Below the pieces are notes generated by a model. It was not told where the DNA came from. It made no database searches and saw nothing but the letters and a program-made list of their open reading frames with translations. The position numbers were made by a program, and so were the translations under genes. A stretch of DNA of 64,000 nucleotides from positions 62,001 to 126,000 of the forward strand of contig JAEWYT010000215.1 in the NCBI GenBank assembly GCA_023458595.1, written 5' to 3'. This DNA is from Pseudomonadota bacterium. GTDB taxonomy: Bacteria; Pseudomonadota; Alphaproteobacteria; Rhizobiales; Tepidamorphaceae. How positions within the stretch are numbered: the first letter of the stretch is position 1; every line of letters starts with the position of its first letter. Shown here piece by piece: positions 43,126 through 53,600 of this stretch.

Positions 43126-44742
43126 ATGTCGGATTTCGACTACATCGTCATCGGCGCCGGGTCCGCCGGCTCGGCGATCGCCGGCCGCCTGAGCGAGAGC
43201 GGCCGCCACAGGGTGTTGCTGCTCGAGGCCGGGCCAGACGATCGCCGTTTCTGGATTCAGGTGCCGATCGGCTACGGGCGCACCTTCTACGACGCCCGCG
43301 TGAACTGGATGTACATGACCGAGCCGGTGGCCGGCGCCGGCGGGCGCGTCAGCTATTGGCCGCGCGGCAAGGTACTCGGCGGCTCGAGTTCAATCAACGC
43401 GATGGTCTATGTGCGCGGCCAGGCCGAGGACTACGACGACTGGCGCGCCGCCGGCAACCCGGGCTGGGGATGGGACGACGTGCTGCCGCTCTACCGGCGG
43501 ATGGAGCGCCACGCCGGGGGCGCGAGCGAGTGGCACGGCGGTGACGGTCCGATCGGCATCATGGTGCCGGAGCGGGAGCTGCACCCGAGCTGCGAGTACT
43601 TCTTCCGCGCCTGCGAGGAGGCGGGCCTCGCGCGGAACGCCGATTTCAACGGTGCTCGGCAGGAGGGGACCGGCGCCTTTCACCTGACGATCAAGGACGG
43701 CCGCCGCATGTCGGCCGCGCGCGGCTACCTGTGGCCGGGGCGGCGGCGGACGAACCTGCAGATCGAGACGGGTGCGGAGGCCGAGCGCATCCTGTTCCAG
43801 GGCAAGCGCGCGGTCGGCGTCGAATACCGGCAGGACGGAGGATTGCGCCGCGCCAGTTCCGCGGCCGAGGTAATCGTCTCGGCCGGTGCGGTAGGCTCGC
43901 CGAAGCTGCTGATGCTGTCGGGCATCGGTCCTGGCGAGGAGCTGTCCCGGTTCGGCATCGAGGCGGTCGTGGCCAGTCCCGGCGTCGGTCGCAACCTGCA
44001 GGACCATTTCGACATCGGCTTCGTCTACCGTTCCAGAGTCCCGACCCTGAACGACACACTGCATCCCTGGTCCGGCAAGCTCTGGGCGGGCATGAAGTAC
44101 ATCCTGGCGCGGACGGGACCGCTCGCCCTCAGCCTGAACCAGGCCGGCGCGTTCGTCCGCACCGATCCGGCGCTGACGCGTCCGAACGTACAGGTCTACT
44201 ATTCGCCGCTGAGCTACCTGAAGGCGCCGCCCGGCACCCGTCCACTGATGAACCCGGACCCCTATTCCGCCTTCAACGTCAGCGCCTCGCCCTGCCGGCC
44301 GACAAGCCGCGGCTTCCTGCGCCTGCGCTCGCCCGACCCGGCGGACGCGCCCGAAATCCATCCCTCCTATCTCGACACGGATCACGACCGCCGCGAAGCG
44401 ATAGAGGGCCTGAGGTTCCTGATGCGGCTCGCCTCAATGGCGGGCCTGAAGGCGATCATCGAGCGGCCGGTCGCCCCCTATCCGCCGAGCGACAGTGACG
44501 ACGATCTGCTCGAGTACGCGCGGGCATACGGCACCACGGTCTTTCATCCGGCAGGCAGCTGCGGCATGGGTCCCGATCCGACGCGCAGCGTCGTCGACGC
44601 CGCGCTGAAGGTCTACGGCACGGAGCGCCTCAGAGTCGCGGATGCGTCGATCTTTCCGACGCTGACGTCGGGCAACACGAACGCGCCCTCCATGCTGGTC
44701 GGCGAGAAGGCGAGCGACATGATCCTGAAGGACGCGCGCTGA
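43126..44742 (+). CDS. GMC-family FAD-dependent oxidoreductase (choline dehydrogenase-like)
   Basis: A 538-residue glucose-methanol-choline oxidoreductase. The FAD-binding VIGAGSAGSAIAGRLSE starts near residue 7, followed by the family signatures WPRGKVLGGSSSINAM and SAGAVGSPKLLMLSGIGP. The active-site histidine is in FHPAGSCGMG and the C-terminal HN partner in LTSGNTNAPSML (Asn in place of the second His is common). It oxidises a primary alcohol to an aldehyde, which the aldehyde dehydrogenase at 34757 could take further. Substrate not identifiable; choline is only one possibility. Confidence 0.9.
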   Translation: MSDFDYIVIGAGSAGSAIAGRLSESGRHRVLLLEAGPDDRRFWIQVPIGYGRTFYDARVNWMYMTEPVAGAGGRVSYWPRGKVLGGSSSINAMVYVRGQAEDYDDWRAAGNPGWGWDDVLPLYRRMERHAGGASEWHGGDGPIGIMVPERELHPSCEYFFRACEEAGLARNADFNGARQEGTGAFHLTIKDGRRMSAARGYLWPGRRRTNLQIETGAEAERILFQGKRAVGVEYRQDGGLRRASSAAEVIVSAGAVGSPKLLMLSGIGPGEELSRFGIEAVVASPGVGRNLQDHFDIGFVYRSRVPTLNDTLHPWSGKLWAGMKYILARTGPLALSLNQAGAFVRTDPALTRPNVQVYYSPLSYLKAPPGTRPLMNPDPYSAFNVSASPCRPTSRGFLRLRSPDPADAPEIHPSYLDTDHDRREAIEGLRFLMRLASMAGLKAIIERPVAPYPPSDSDDDLLEYARAYGTTVFHPAGSCGMGPDPTRSVVDAALKVYGTERLRVADASIFPTLTSGNTNAPSMLVGEKASDMILKDAR

Positions 44743-44746
44743 ACGC

Positions 44747-46042
44747 TCACCAGCCGATGTTGTCGCGCCAGCGGTAGTACGCGACGGTCGGGGCGAGGAA
44801 CCAGGGCCTGCCGTTGTAGAGGGGCCGCGTGCGAAACCGGGCGGCATCGAACCCCGTGCGCCCTTCCGGGCGGCCGAGGACCTGCTGGCCGATGCGCATT
44901 CCGAGATAGCTGGCCATCGACACGCCGGAGCCGCAATAGCCCATCGCATAGTGGACGCCCTCGTGGCAGCCGATGTGGGCGAGCGTGTCGAAGGTATAGG
45001 CGACCGTGCCGCTCCAGGAATGCGTGATGCCGACCTCGGCGAGATCGGGAAACAGGCGCACGAGCTCGCGATGCAGGAGCAGGCCGCTTCTGCGCAGGTC
45101 GGATTCGGCGTTGGTGACGCGGCCGCCGAACAGGATGCGGGTGCGGTCCGGCGAGGCGCGGTAGTAGTAGACGACCTTGCGGCTGTCGCTGACGATGCGC
45201 TCCGTCGGCATGAGCCGATTCATCAGGTTGGTGCCGAGCGGTTCGGTCGCGATGATGTAGCTTCCGATCGGGATGACGCGGCGGCGCAGCCACGGCGTCA
45301 GCGGCCCCGTGTAGCCGTTCGTCGCGGCGATGACGTCGCGCGCCGTGACCTCGCCTGACTCGGTCGCGAGGTGGAACCCGCTCCCCTCGCGCTGCAGTCC
45401 CGTCACCGCGCAGTGCGGCACGACCCGCGCCCCGGCCTCGAGCACGCGGTCGAGCAGCCCCTGGTGATAGCGGGCAGGGTCGACCGAGGCGTGCGCCTCG
45501 TAGACGAGGCCGCCATGATAGAAATCGGTGCCGAGTTCGCGCTGCTGCTCGCCGCGTGGCACGACGTGGACCGGCACTTCGAGACCTTTCGGCTGAGCCT
45601 TCGTGCTCGCGGCCAGCGCCTCGAAATGGCGCGGCGTATGGGCGGCGTGAAAGCGGCCGGCGACCTTGAAGTCGCACTCTATGGTTTCGCGGGCGATGAA
45701 CTCGCCGATCCAGGCAAGCGCGGTGCGCCCCTCCTTCAGGATCGCGAGAGCCGCCTGTGACCCATGCAGGCGCCGGAGCTCGTCGTAACCGGGCTTGATG
45801 CTGGTCGAGATCTGGCCGCCGTTGCGCGAGCTGCAGCCCCAGCCGGCATCCTGTGCGTCGAGCACCAGCGTCGAGCGTCCCGCGCGGGCGGTCTCCAGGG
45901 CGGCGCAGAGCCCGGTATAGCCCGAGCCGATGATGGCGACGTCAACGGAGGCCGGCAGCGGTCCGGAAGGCAGACTCGGGCGGGGCGCGATGTCCCACCA
46001 GTATGGATACGGCGCGAAGGCGCCGTTGCCGTCGTGATCCAT
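44747..46042 (-). CDS. FAD-dependent oxidoreductase, gamma-glutamylputrescine oxidase-like
   Basis: A 431-residue D-amino-acid-oxidase-fold flavoprotein. The dinucleotide site is VAIIGSGYTGLCAALETAR, followed by GWGCSSRNGGQIS, the stretch that recalls PuuB (gamma-glutamylputrescine oxidase). GSYIIATEPLG and HIGCHEGVHYAMGYCGSG further match. The ATG at 46042 has GAAGGGA upstream and gives the PuuB-like length; the frame is open to 46147. It converges with the GMC gene, with stops 4 nt apart, and probably oxidises a secondary or primary amine imported by PotDABC. Confidence 0.87.
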   Translation of the reverse strand: MDHDGNGAFAPYPYWWDIAPRPSLPSGPLPASVDVAIIGSGYTGLCAALETARAGRSTLVLDAQDAGWGCSSRNGGQISTSIKPGYDELRRLHGSQAALAILKEGRTALAWIGEFIARETIECDFKVAGRFHAAHTPRHFEALAASTKAQPKGLEVPVHVVPRGEQQRELGTDFYHGGLVYEAHASVDPARYHQGLLDRVLEAGARVVPHCAVTGLQREGSGFHLATESGEVTARDVIAATNGYTGPLTPWLRRRVIPIGSYIIATEPLGTNLMNRLMPTERIVSDSRKVVYYYRASPDRTRILFGGRVTNAESDLRRSGLLLHRELVRLFPDLAEVGITHSWSGTVAYTFDTLAHIGCHEGVHYAMGYCGSGVSMASYLGMRIGQQVLGRPEGRTGFDAARFRTRPLYNGRPWFLAPTVAYYRWRDNIGW

Positions 46043-46623
46043 TGTCGGTCCCTTCAGTTCTCCGCCGACAGATATCGGCCGGGAAGGGTCGAATGGAGAG
46101 GGCCATTCTGTGAAAAACGCAATGCCAGAGACGGGTGCAGCGGACACGGCGTGGCCTTGCCGCGGAAAACCGAGTTGCGCGTCTCGGGTTCACCCGCGCG
46201 GCGCCGGGGGGCTGCATACGTGCGGCGTCCCGGATCTGTCGTTCGATCACGTCCGGCGGCGTCAGGCCGTCCATGATCCGCTTCGGGACCGTGACATCCG
46301 GCATCGGCCGCTCCAGGCCGGTGATCATCCGCGAACCAACGAGCGGCGTTTTCTTCAACCGGCTCTTCTGCTCCGTTCGTTTCGAAGGCGTGGAGACCTA
46401 GCCGAAGACGAAGAAGGGGAGCGGCGTCGCCGTCCAAGCGTTCGTCGTACCTTCCCCGTACTCTGTCAGACCGTGACGGCCCCGTACTATTCAGGCTGTT
46501 TCCGCTTGATAACCGTCGCGCGGGTCATATAGAGGTTAGCTGATTTCGAATTTCAGTCCAGCAGCCGGCGCATTGCGGGCGGGTCCAATCTCTGGAAACA
46601 ATCATACGAGGGAGGGTGTCACG
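46043..46623. other. Long divergent intergenic region
   Basis: This 581-nt gap lies between the minus-strand flavoprotein gene and arginine deiminase. Several short open frames cross it on both strands (for example a minus-strand frame 45942-46358 beginning MKKTPLVGSRM), but none has a good ribosome site or a recognisable fold. A candidate promoter for arginine deiminase is at 46507-46534. It may contain a degraded gene. Confidence 0.5.
46507..46534 (+). promoter_or_regulatory. Candidate promoter of the arginine deiminase gene
   Basis: TTGATA (46507-46512, 5 of 6 consensus bases), a 16-nt spacer and TATAGA (46529-46534, 4 of 6) lie about 90 nt before the GTG start at 46624. The sequence just downstream is locally AT-rich. 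Confidence 0.5.
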
Positions 46624-47874
46624 GTGGCCGACAAAAAAGGTGGCTTCGGAGTACAGTCGGAAGTTGGCAAGCTGCACAAGGTCATGGTCTGCGCGCCGGG
46701 GCGTGCGCACGAAAGGTTGACCCCAACCAACTGTGACTCGCTCCTTTTTGATGACGTCTTGTGGGTGCAGAACGCGAAGCGGGACCATTTCGACTTCGTG
46801 ACCAAGATGCGCGAACGCGGCGTCGATGTTGTCGAAATGCATAATCTGTTGGCCGAGACACTCGACAATCCGGCCGCCAAGGCGTGGCTGTTGGATCGCC
46901 AGATCATTGCCGACGAGGTTGGCCTTGGTCTCGTGGACGACACGCGCGCCTATCTCGAGGAGCTGGACTCCCGGGCCTTGGCCGAGACGATGATCGGCGG
47001 CCTGTCGGTGAGCGAGCTGCCCGACAAGTTCGCCTCCCGTTATCTGGAGATGGTACGGGAGTCGACCGGGATCACGGAATACCTGCTGCCGCCGTTGCCC
47101 AACACCCTCTACACGCGCGACACCACGTGCTGGGTGTACGGCGGCGTCACGCTCAATCCGCTGTACTGGCCGGCCCGGCACGAGGAGACGCTGCTCACCA
47201 CGGCGATCTACAAGTTTCACCCCGATTTCGCCGACAAGGTCAACGTGTGGTGGGGCGACCCGGACGTCAATCACGGCTCGGCGACTCTGGAAGGCGGCGA
47301 TGTGCTGGTGATCGGCAACGGCGCGGTGGTCGTCGGCATGAGCGAGCGCACTTCGCGCCAGGCGATCACGCAATTCGCGGCCGCGCTGTTCAAGAAGAAA
47401 GCCGCCGAGCGCGTCATCATTGCAGCAATGCCGAAGCTGCGCGCGGCCATGCACCTGGACACCGTGTTCACGTTCTGCGACCGTGACCTTGTCAGCGTCT
47501 ATCCCGATATCGTCTACAAGCTCGGCACCATTTCGCTGAGGCCGGGCGACAATCCGACCGGCGTCGAGGTGACGCGCGAGACCAAGCCGTTCCTCGATGT
47601 CGTCGCCGAGGCGCTCAACCTGAAGAAGCTTCGGGTCGTGGAGACCGGCGGCGACGCCTATGCCACCGAGCGGCAGCAGTGGGACAGCGGCAACAACTAC
47701 GTCGCGCTGGCACCGGGGGTGGTCGTGGCCTACGACCGCAATACGTACAGCAACACGCAGCTTCGCAAAGAGGGCGTCGAGGTGATCACCATTGTCGGGG
47801 CGGAGCTCGGTCGCGGTCGCGGCGGAGGACACTGCATGACCTGCCCGATAATCAGGGATCCCGTCGACTACTAG
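46624..47874 (+). CDS. arcA: Arginine deiminase
   Basis: A 416-residue guanidine-modifying enzyme that hydrolyses arginine to citrulline and ammonia. The start is GTG 46624, with GAGGGAGGG 7 nt upstream. From that start the catalytic residues fall at D166 (TLYTRD), E223 (TLEGGD), H277 (MHLDT) and C404 (GGHCMTCP), almost the numbering of well-studied bacterial arginine deiminases, which strongly supports both the start and the function. No ornithine carbamoyltransferase or carbamate kinase gene is adjacent; an NhaC-type antiporter gene follows 148 nt later. Confidence 0.93.
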   Translation: MADKKGGFGVQSEVGKLHKVMVCAPGRAHERLTPTNCDSLLFDDVLWVQNAKRDHFDFVTKMRERGVDVVEMHNLLAETLDNPAAKAWLLDRQIIADEVGLGLVDDTRAYLEELDSRALAETMIGGLSVSELPDKFASRYLEMVRESTGITEYLLPPLPNTLYTRDTTCWVYGGVTLNPLYWPARHEETLLTTAIYKFHPDFADKVNVWWGDPDVNHGSATLEGGDVLVIGNGAVVVGMSERTSRQAITQFAAALFKKKAAERVIIAAMPKLRAAMHLDTVFTFCDRDLVSVYPDIVYKLGTISLRPGDNPTGVEVTRETKPFLDVVAEALNLKKLRVVETGGDAYATERQQWDSGNNYVALAPGVVVAYDRNTYSNTQLRKEGVEVITIVGAELGRGRGGGHCMTCPIIRDPVDY

Positions 47875-48022
47875 TCTCGACCCGGTGGGGGCAATGCGGG
47901 CAGGTGCTGTTCACCACGTCAGGGCGGTTCGGCGGGCATTGCCTGCCGGGAGGCGATCGCGGTCGGTGGATTCCGACGGGCGTTCGCGGCGGCCGATGCG
48001 ACCGAGCCGGGGGTAGCTGGCG

Positions 48023-49477
48023 ATGACGGAGGCGAGCCAGGGTCATTCGTTGTCCTTGCTGGAGGCGGTCTTTCCCGTCGCCTGCCTCATCCTTCTTGTG
48101 GCGCTTTCCTATTTTCTGTTCGGAGACGCCGGTGCCGAGGGGCCCAATCAGATCGCGCTCGTTGTCGCGACGATGATCGCGGTTCTCGTCGGCCGCCGCT
48201 CCGGCGTGTCGCTGGACGAACTTCGCGAAGCGGCGATCGAAAGCGTCGGCTCGGGAATCGGTGCTATCTTCATCCTGTTCGCGGTCGGCTCGCTCATCGG
48301 CACTTGGGCGATGAGTGGCACGCTGCTGGCGATGGTCTATTATGGGCTTCAACTGCTCAGCCCGAGCTATTTCTACATGACCGCGGCGGCCATCTGTGCC
48401 GCTGTGTCGGCCAGCATCGGCAGTTCCTGGACAGTCGTTGGAACGATCGGCATCGGTCTGATGGGCATCTCCACAAGCATGGACCTGAGCCCTGCGATCA
48501 CCGCGGGGGCAATCATTTCGGGTGCCTACTTCGGCGACAAGTCTTCGCCGCTCTCGGATTCTGCGAACCTCGCCGCGGCCGCCGCCGGGGTCAATCTCTA
48601 CACCCACGTGCGCGAGACGCTCATCACGTCCGGCATAGCTCTTCCGATCGCACTGCTGTTCTTCTTTTTCCTGGGAGAGCCCGGTGATTTCGACGCGGGC
48701 TACAAGATGGCTGCGATCGAGGAGTCCTTTCATATAACGCCCGTTCTTTTCCTTCCCCTCGTTGTCGTGATCGTCCTGGCTCTGCTGAAACTGCCGCCGT
48801 TCACTTCGATCTTCGTCGGCGCCCTCGTCGGTGGCATCCTGGCGATCGTGGTGGCTCCCGACCGGGTGATCGATTTCGCGGCGGCCGGCGAATACGTGCC
48901 GACATGGCTGGCCCTTATCAAGGGAGTCTGGATCGCGCTGGCGAGCGGATACGTGTCCGATTCCGGCGACGCCGTGATCGACCAACTGGTGACCCGCGGC
49001 GGCATGTCCAGCATGCTCAACACGATCTGGCTCGTGATCACGGCGCTCGCTTTCGGCGGTGTGGTGGAGCGGACCGGAATCCTGACGCGGCTGATCACCC
49101 CGGTGGTCGCCGCGGCAAAGTCCACCGGCGCGCTGGTCAGCGCGCTCGTCGGCGCGGTCATAGCGACGAATGTCGCCACCGCCGATCAGTACATCGCGCT
49201 CGTACTGCCGGGACGCATGTTCCGCAGCGCGTTCGAGAAGCGTGGCTATGCCCCGGTAGTGCTGTCGCGCGCGGTCGGCGACTCGGCGACGCCGACCTCG
49301 GCGCTGATCCCATGGAACAGCTGCGGCGCTTACATGGCCGCTACGCTGGGGGTTGCCACTTTCAGCTACGCTCCCTATGCGGTCTTCAACTTCGTCAGCC
49401 CGCTGCTCACGATCGCGATCGCCTTCGCAGGTTTCCGCATGTTGCGGTCGGCTGCGCACGTGCCCAAACCGGAGTGA
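48023..49477 (+). CDS. nhaC: Na+/H+ antiporter NhaC family protein
   Basis: A 484-residue membrane protein with about 12 hydrophobic segments. Family stretches include FPVACLILLVALSYFLFG, ASIGSSWTVVGTIGIGLMGIS, GAIISGAYFGDKSSPLSDSANLAAAAAGVNLYTH (ends GAYFGDKSSPLSD, GVNLYTH) and DSATPTSALIPWNSCGAYM. NhaC relatives include sodium/proton antiporters and organic-acid or amino-acid exchangers. Its position directly after arginine deiminase raises the possibility of arginine/citrulline or arginine/ornithine exchange, or of pH balance against ammonia release; this is inference. Confidence 0.87.
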   Translation: MTEASQGHSLSLLEAVFPVACLILLVALSYFLFGDAGAEGPNQIALVVATMIAVLVGRRSGVSLDELREAAIESVGSGIGAIFILFAVGSLIGTWAMSGTLLAMVYYGLQLLSPSYFYMTAAAICAAVSASIGSSWTVVGTIGIGLMGISTSMDLSPAITAGAIISGAYFGDKSSPLSDSANLAAAAAGVNLYTHVRETLITSGIALPIALLFFFFLGEPGDFDAGYKMAAIEESFHITPVLFLPLVVVIVLALLKLPPFTSIFVGALVGGILAIVVAPDRVIDFAAAGEYVPTWLALIKGVWIALASGYVSDSGDAVIDQLVTRGGMSSMLNTIWLVITALAFGGVVERTGILTRLITPVVAAAKSTGALVSALVGAVIATNVATADQYIALVLPGRMFRSAFEKRGYAPVVLSRAVGDSATPTSALIPWNSCGAYMAATLGVATFSYAPYAVFNFVSPLLTIAIAFAGFRMLRSAAHVPKPE

Positions 49478-49556
49478 GGTAACGAATGTCTGAGAAGCGG
49501 CAACAGAGTCGATCTGCCGTGTCCGTGTCGCAGAAGCTCCAAGGGGACCGCCGGTG

Positions 49557-50651
49557 ATGAAATCGAAGGAAACCCGGTCAAAGAGGGCCGGAAGTCTGTT
49601 GATGGCAACGGGGCTCGTCGTCCTGCTGGCCGGCTGCAACGAAGAGGAGGTCAGCGCACCCGAGATCCGGCCCGTCCGGGTGGTGGCAGTCGAGGAGCGG
49701 GAAGCCGGCGATACCGTGTCGCTGGCCGGAACGGTCGAAAGCCGAACCCAGGTCGATCTGTCGTTTCGGATCGGCGGACGCATGGTCGAGCGGCCCGTCA
49801 ACGTCGGTGACGTGCTGAAGGGAGGGCAGTTGATCGCCCGGCTTGATCCGACCGACGAGGAGAACTCCCTGCGTGCGGCCGAGGCCCATCTCGCTGCCGC
49901 CAACGGCCAACTCTCGGAGGCGCGTCTAAACTACGAGCGGCAGCGCCATCTGTATGAACGTCAGATCGCTGCGGCCGTCGCCTTCGAGCGTGCCGAACAG
50001 GTCTACACCACGACACAATCGGCTGCGGAAGCTGCCGAGGCGCAGGTCGGTATCGCGCTGAGGCGGCTCGACGACACGGAACTCTACGCCGACGCGCCGG
50101 GAGTGGTCACCGCCGTCGGCGCGGAGCCGGGCGAAGTCGTGCAGCCCGGCCGCATGATCGTGCAGGTCGCCCGCGACGAAGGCATGGACGCCGTCTTCGA
50201 CGTGCCCGCCTCCGTGATCGAGACGAGTACTCCCGATCCCGAGGTGAATGTCACCATGCCGCTTTCCTCGGTCACGGCGACCGGGCGCGTTCGCGAAGTC
50301 TCGCCGCGCGCAGATGCGGCCACGGGCACGTTTCGGGTCCGTGTCGGGCTGATCGATCCACCGCAGGAGATGCGCCTCGGCTCGACGGTGGTCGGGCGCG
50401 TGACCTTCGGAAGCCATGCGGGGATCGAACTCCCCGCGAGCGCGCTGACAAGCTCCGAGGGCGAACCGGCCGTCTGGGTCGTCGACCCGGCGACGAAGAC
50501 CGTCGGGCTCCGCCAGATCAGCATCGCCCGATTTGCGCCGGCAACAGTGTTCGTCGCGGGCGGGCTCAAGCCCGAAGAACTGGTGGTGACGGCCGGCGTG
50601 CAGGCGCTGCGGCCCGGTCAGGAGGTTCGCTTGCTGGGCGACCAGCCATGA
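49557..50651 (+). CDS. RND efflux transporter periplasmic adaptor lipoprotein
   Basis: A 364-residue membrane fusion protein. The signal ends in the lipobox LLAGC (about residue 23). RIGGRMVERPVNVGDVLKGGQLIARLDP is the lipoyl/barrel-sandwich start (ends RIGGRMVERPVNVG, LIARLDP), a coiled-coil hairpin follows, and GVVTAVGAEPGEVVQPGRMIVQVA closes it. The ATG at 49557 is 9 nt from AAGGGGA; GTG 49554 is an equally possible start. It overlaps the RND permease by 4 nt. No outer-membrane TolC-type gene is adjacent. Confidence 0.9.
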   Translation: MKSKETRSKRAGSLLMATGLVVLLAGCNEEEVSAPEIRPVRVVAVEEREAGDTVSLAGTVESRTQVDLSFRIGGRMVERPVNVGDVLKGGQLIARLDPTDEENSLRAAEAHLAAANGQLSEARLNYERQRHLYERQIAAAVAFERAEQVYTTTQSAAEAAEAQVGIALRRLDDTELYADAPGVVTAVGAEPGEVVQPGRMIVQVARDEGMDAVFDVPASVIETSTPDPEVNVTMPLSSVTATGRVREVSPRADAATGTFRVRVGLIDPPQEMRLGSTVVGRVTFGSHAGIELPASALTSSEGEPAVWVVDPATKTVGLRQISIARFAPATVFVAGGLKPEELVVTAGVQALRPGQEVRLLGDQP

Positions 50652-53600
50652 TCGGGCCAAACCTCTCCGATTGGGCAATCAGAAGCCGCTCCCTCACGAT
50701 ATATCTCATGATCGTGGCGGTGATCGCCGGCAGCATGGCGTTCATCAATCTCGGCCGCGACGAGGATCCCAGCTTCACCATCAAGACCATGCTGGTGACG
50801 GCCGTGTGGCCGGGCGCGAACCTGGACGAGACCCAGAATCTGCTCACCGACCGGCTGGAGCGCGTCCTGCAGGAGACGCCGGGCCTCGACAGCCTGCGGT
50901 CGATCACCCGACCCGGCGTCGTGACCATCTATGTCGACCTGCTCGGCGAGTATCCGCCGGAACTGGTGCCCGACAGCTGGTACGAGGTGCGCAAGAAGGT
51001 CGGCGACATCCGGCACACGTTGCCGCAGGGGGTGCTCGGACCGTTCTTCAACGACGACTTCGGCGACGTCTTCGGCATCATCTATGCCTTCGTCGCGGAC
51101 GGGTTCTCGGAACGCGAGCTGCGCGACTACGTCGACGACGTGCGTTCGGCACTTATCCGCCAAGTCCATGACATCGCGAAGATCGAATTCATCGGTGCTC
51201 AGGACGAGCAGGTGTTCATCGAGCTGCTGCCGGACCGGGTCGCCGCCATGGGACTCGACTACGGCCAGATCTTCGCGGCCGTTGCCGCGCAGAACCTCGT
51301 CAGGCCATCCGGCACGATCAATACGGGCCTCGAGAATCTGGCGCTGCGGGTATCCGGCGCCTTCGAGACGGAGGCCGACATACTCGACGTGCCGTTGATC
51401 GCCAACGGACGAGCACTGCGGCTGGGCGACGTGGCGACCGTACGACGCGGGTTCGTGGACCCGCCGCAGCCGCTCCTGCGCGTGAACGGCAAGCGCGCCG
51501 TCGGCCTTGCGATCTCGATGCGCGAAGGCGGCGACATCCTGCAGCTCGGCGACGAGATCTCGGCTGCCATGCGCGAGATTTCCGCCGATCTGCCGCTCGG
51601 CATCGAGCCGATCCTGATCTCCAACCAGCCTCAGGTCGTCGAGCGCGCGATCGGGGACTTCACAACCTCGCTCTGGCAGGCGATCGCGATCATTCTCGCG
51701 GTCAGCTTCATCACGCTCGGCGTGCGTCCGGGTGCCGTGGTGGCGGTCGCGATCCCGGTGACGCTGGCCACGGTCTTCCTGGTCATGCAGACGATGGGGA
51801 TCGACCTGCATCGCGTGTCGCTCGGCGCCCTGATCATTGCGCTGGCGCTGCTGGTCGACGACGCGATGACGACCGTCGACGCTATGCTGCGGCGGTTGGC
51901 GATGGGCGAGACGCTGCCGCAAGCGGCGAAGTTCGCCTACAAGACGCTCGCAGCACCGATGCTGACGGGCACTCTCATTACCATCGCCGGCTTCGTCCCG
52001 ATCGGCTTCGCCGAAAGCCAGGCCGGCGAATACACCATTTCGCTGTTCCTGGTCGTGGCGATCGCTTTGATCGCCTCGTGGTTCGTGGCCGTGCTTTTCA
52101 CGCCGATCATCAGTTCGGCGCTGCTGAAGCCACCGGCACAGGCGGTGGCCGAAGAACCGGGCAGGTTCATACGCTCGTATCAGGCACTCCTCGAGCAGGC
52201 GATCAGGGCCAGATGGGTCACCATGGCCCTGACGGTCGCGCTGTTCGCGGCGGCACTGCTGGGCCTGCAGCAGGTGAACCGGCAGTTCTTCCCGCCGTCG
52301 GACCGCAACGAACTCATCGTCGACTTCCAGCTTCCCCGCTCCAGCTCGATCTTCGCCAGCGAAGACGCGATAAGGCGCATCGAGGAATGGCTCGGCAAGA
52401 GCGATGACGTCGATTTCTCCAGCGCCTACGTGGGCCGCAATGTCGTGCGGTTCTATCTGCCGCTGGCGATTCAGCCGCCGAGCGACCACCATTCGCAGAT
52501 CGTGGTCATGGCGAAGGATCTCGACGCCCGCCTGCGGCTCGAGAAGGATCTCGAGGCGTTCCTGATCGAGACGTTCCCGCAGGCGATCACGCGCGTCAGC
52601 CCGCTCGAGATGGGGCCGCCGATCGGGTGGCCACTGCAATGGCGGTTGAGCGGACCGGACCTCGACGTTCTGCGCGACGAGGCCATGAAGCTCGCCGGCG
52701 TGATCGCGGCAAACCCGGGCGCGAAGCGCGTGCATTTCGACTGGATCGAGCCGGCGCGCCAGCTGCGCATCGAGGTCAATCAGGATCAGGCTCGCCGGCT
52801 CGGGCTGACCAGCCAGGCACTGGCGAACATTCTGCAGACGGCGGTTTCCGGCGCCCCGGTCACCCAGCTTCGCGACGGCATCTATCTCGTGAACGTCGTG
52901 ACGCGAGCAGACGCGCGCGATCGCGTTTCGCTCGATACGCTGTCGACCCTGCAGGTACCGCTGCCGACGGGACGGACCGCCGCACTGTCGAGTTTCGCGA
53001 CCTTCTCCTTTGAGCAGGAACAGCCGCTGATCTGGCGTCGCGACCGCATGCCGACCCTGACGGTGCTCGCAGACGTCGAAGCGGACCGACTGCCCGAAAC
53101 GGTGGTCTCGGATGTCGCCGGGGACATCGACGTGTTCGCCGCCCAGCTACCGAGCGGCTACACGATAGAACTCGGCGGCACCGCCGAGACGAGCGCCCAG
53201 AGCCAGGAGTCCGTCTTCGCGGTGATCCCGCTGATGGTCATCATCATGCTGACCTTGCTGATGGTCCAATTGCAGGACTTCCGGCAGGTCGGCATGGTGC
53301 TCGTGCTGCTGCCGCTGGGGCTGATCGGCGTCGTCGGCGCGCTGTTGCTCTTCGGGCGCCCCCTCGGCTTCGTGGCGATCCTCGGCATTCTCGCGCTGAT
53401 CGGCATGATCGCCAAGAACGCGGTGATCCTGCTGACGCAGATCAGCGACGAACGCGCGGGCGGCGCCTCGGTGCGGGAAGCGGTGGTTCGTGCGGCATCG
53501 AACCGCGCGCGGCCGTTGCTGTTGACGGCGCTCTCGACGGTGCTTGGCCTGATACCGATCGCGCCGACGCTCTTCTGGGGACCGATGGCGTTCGCGATCA

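Noticed and set aside
45942..46358. Minus-strand frame starting MKKTPLVGSRM in the divergent gap
   Set aside because: The first 50 residues look protein-like, but there is no ribosome site, no known motif, and the frame overlaps the 5' end of the flavoprotein gene; kept only as a possible gene remnant.
47852..49903. Minus-strand open frame of 683 codons across nhaC
   Set aside because: Antisense to a clear membrane protein; very rich in Arg, Asp and Gln with no fold or ribosome site.
50618..52735. Minus-strand open frame of 705 codons across the RND permease
   Set aside because: Antisense shadow of a gene with intact RND motifs; no recognisable domain.
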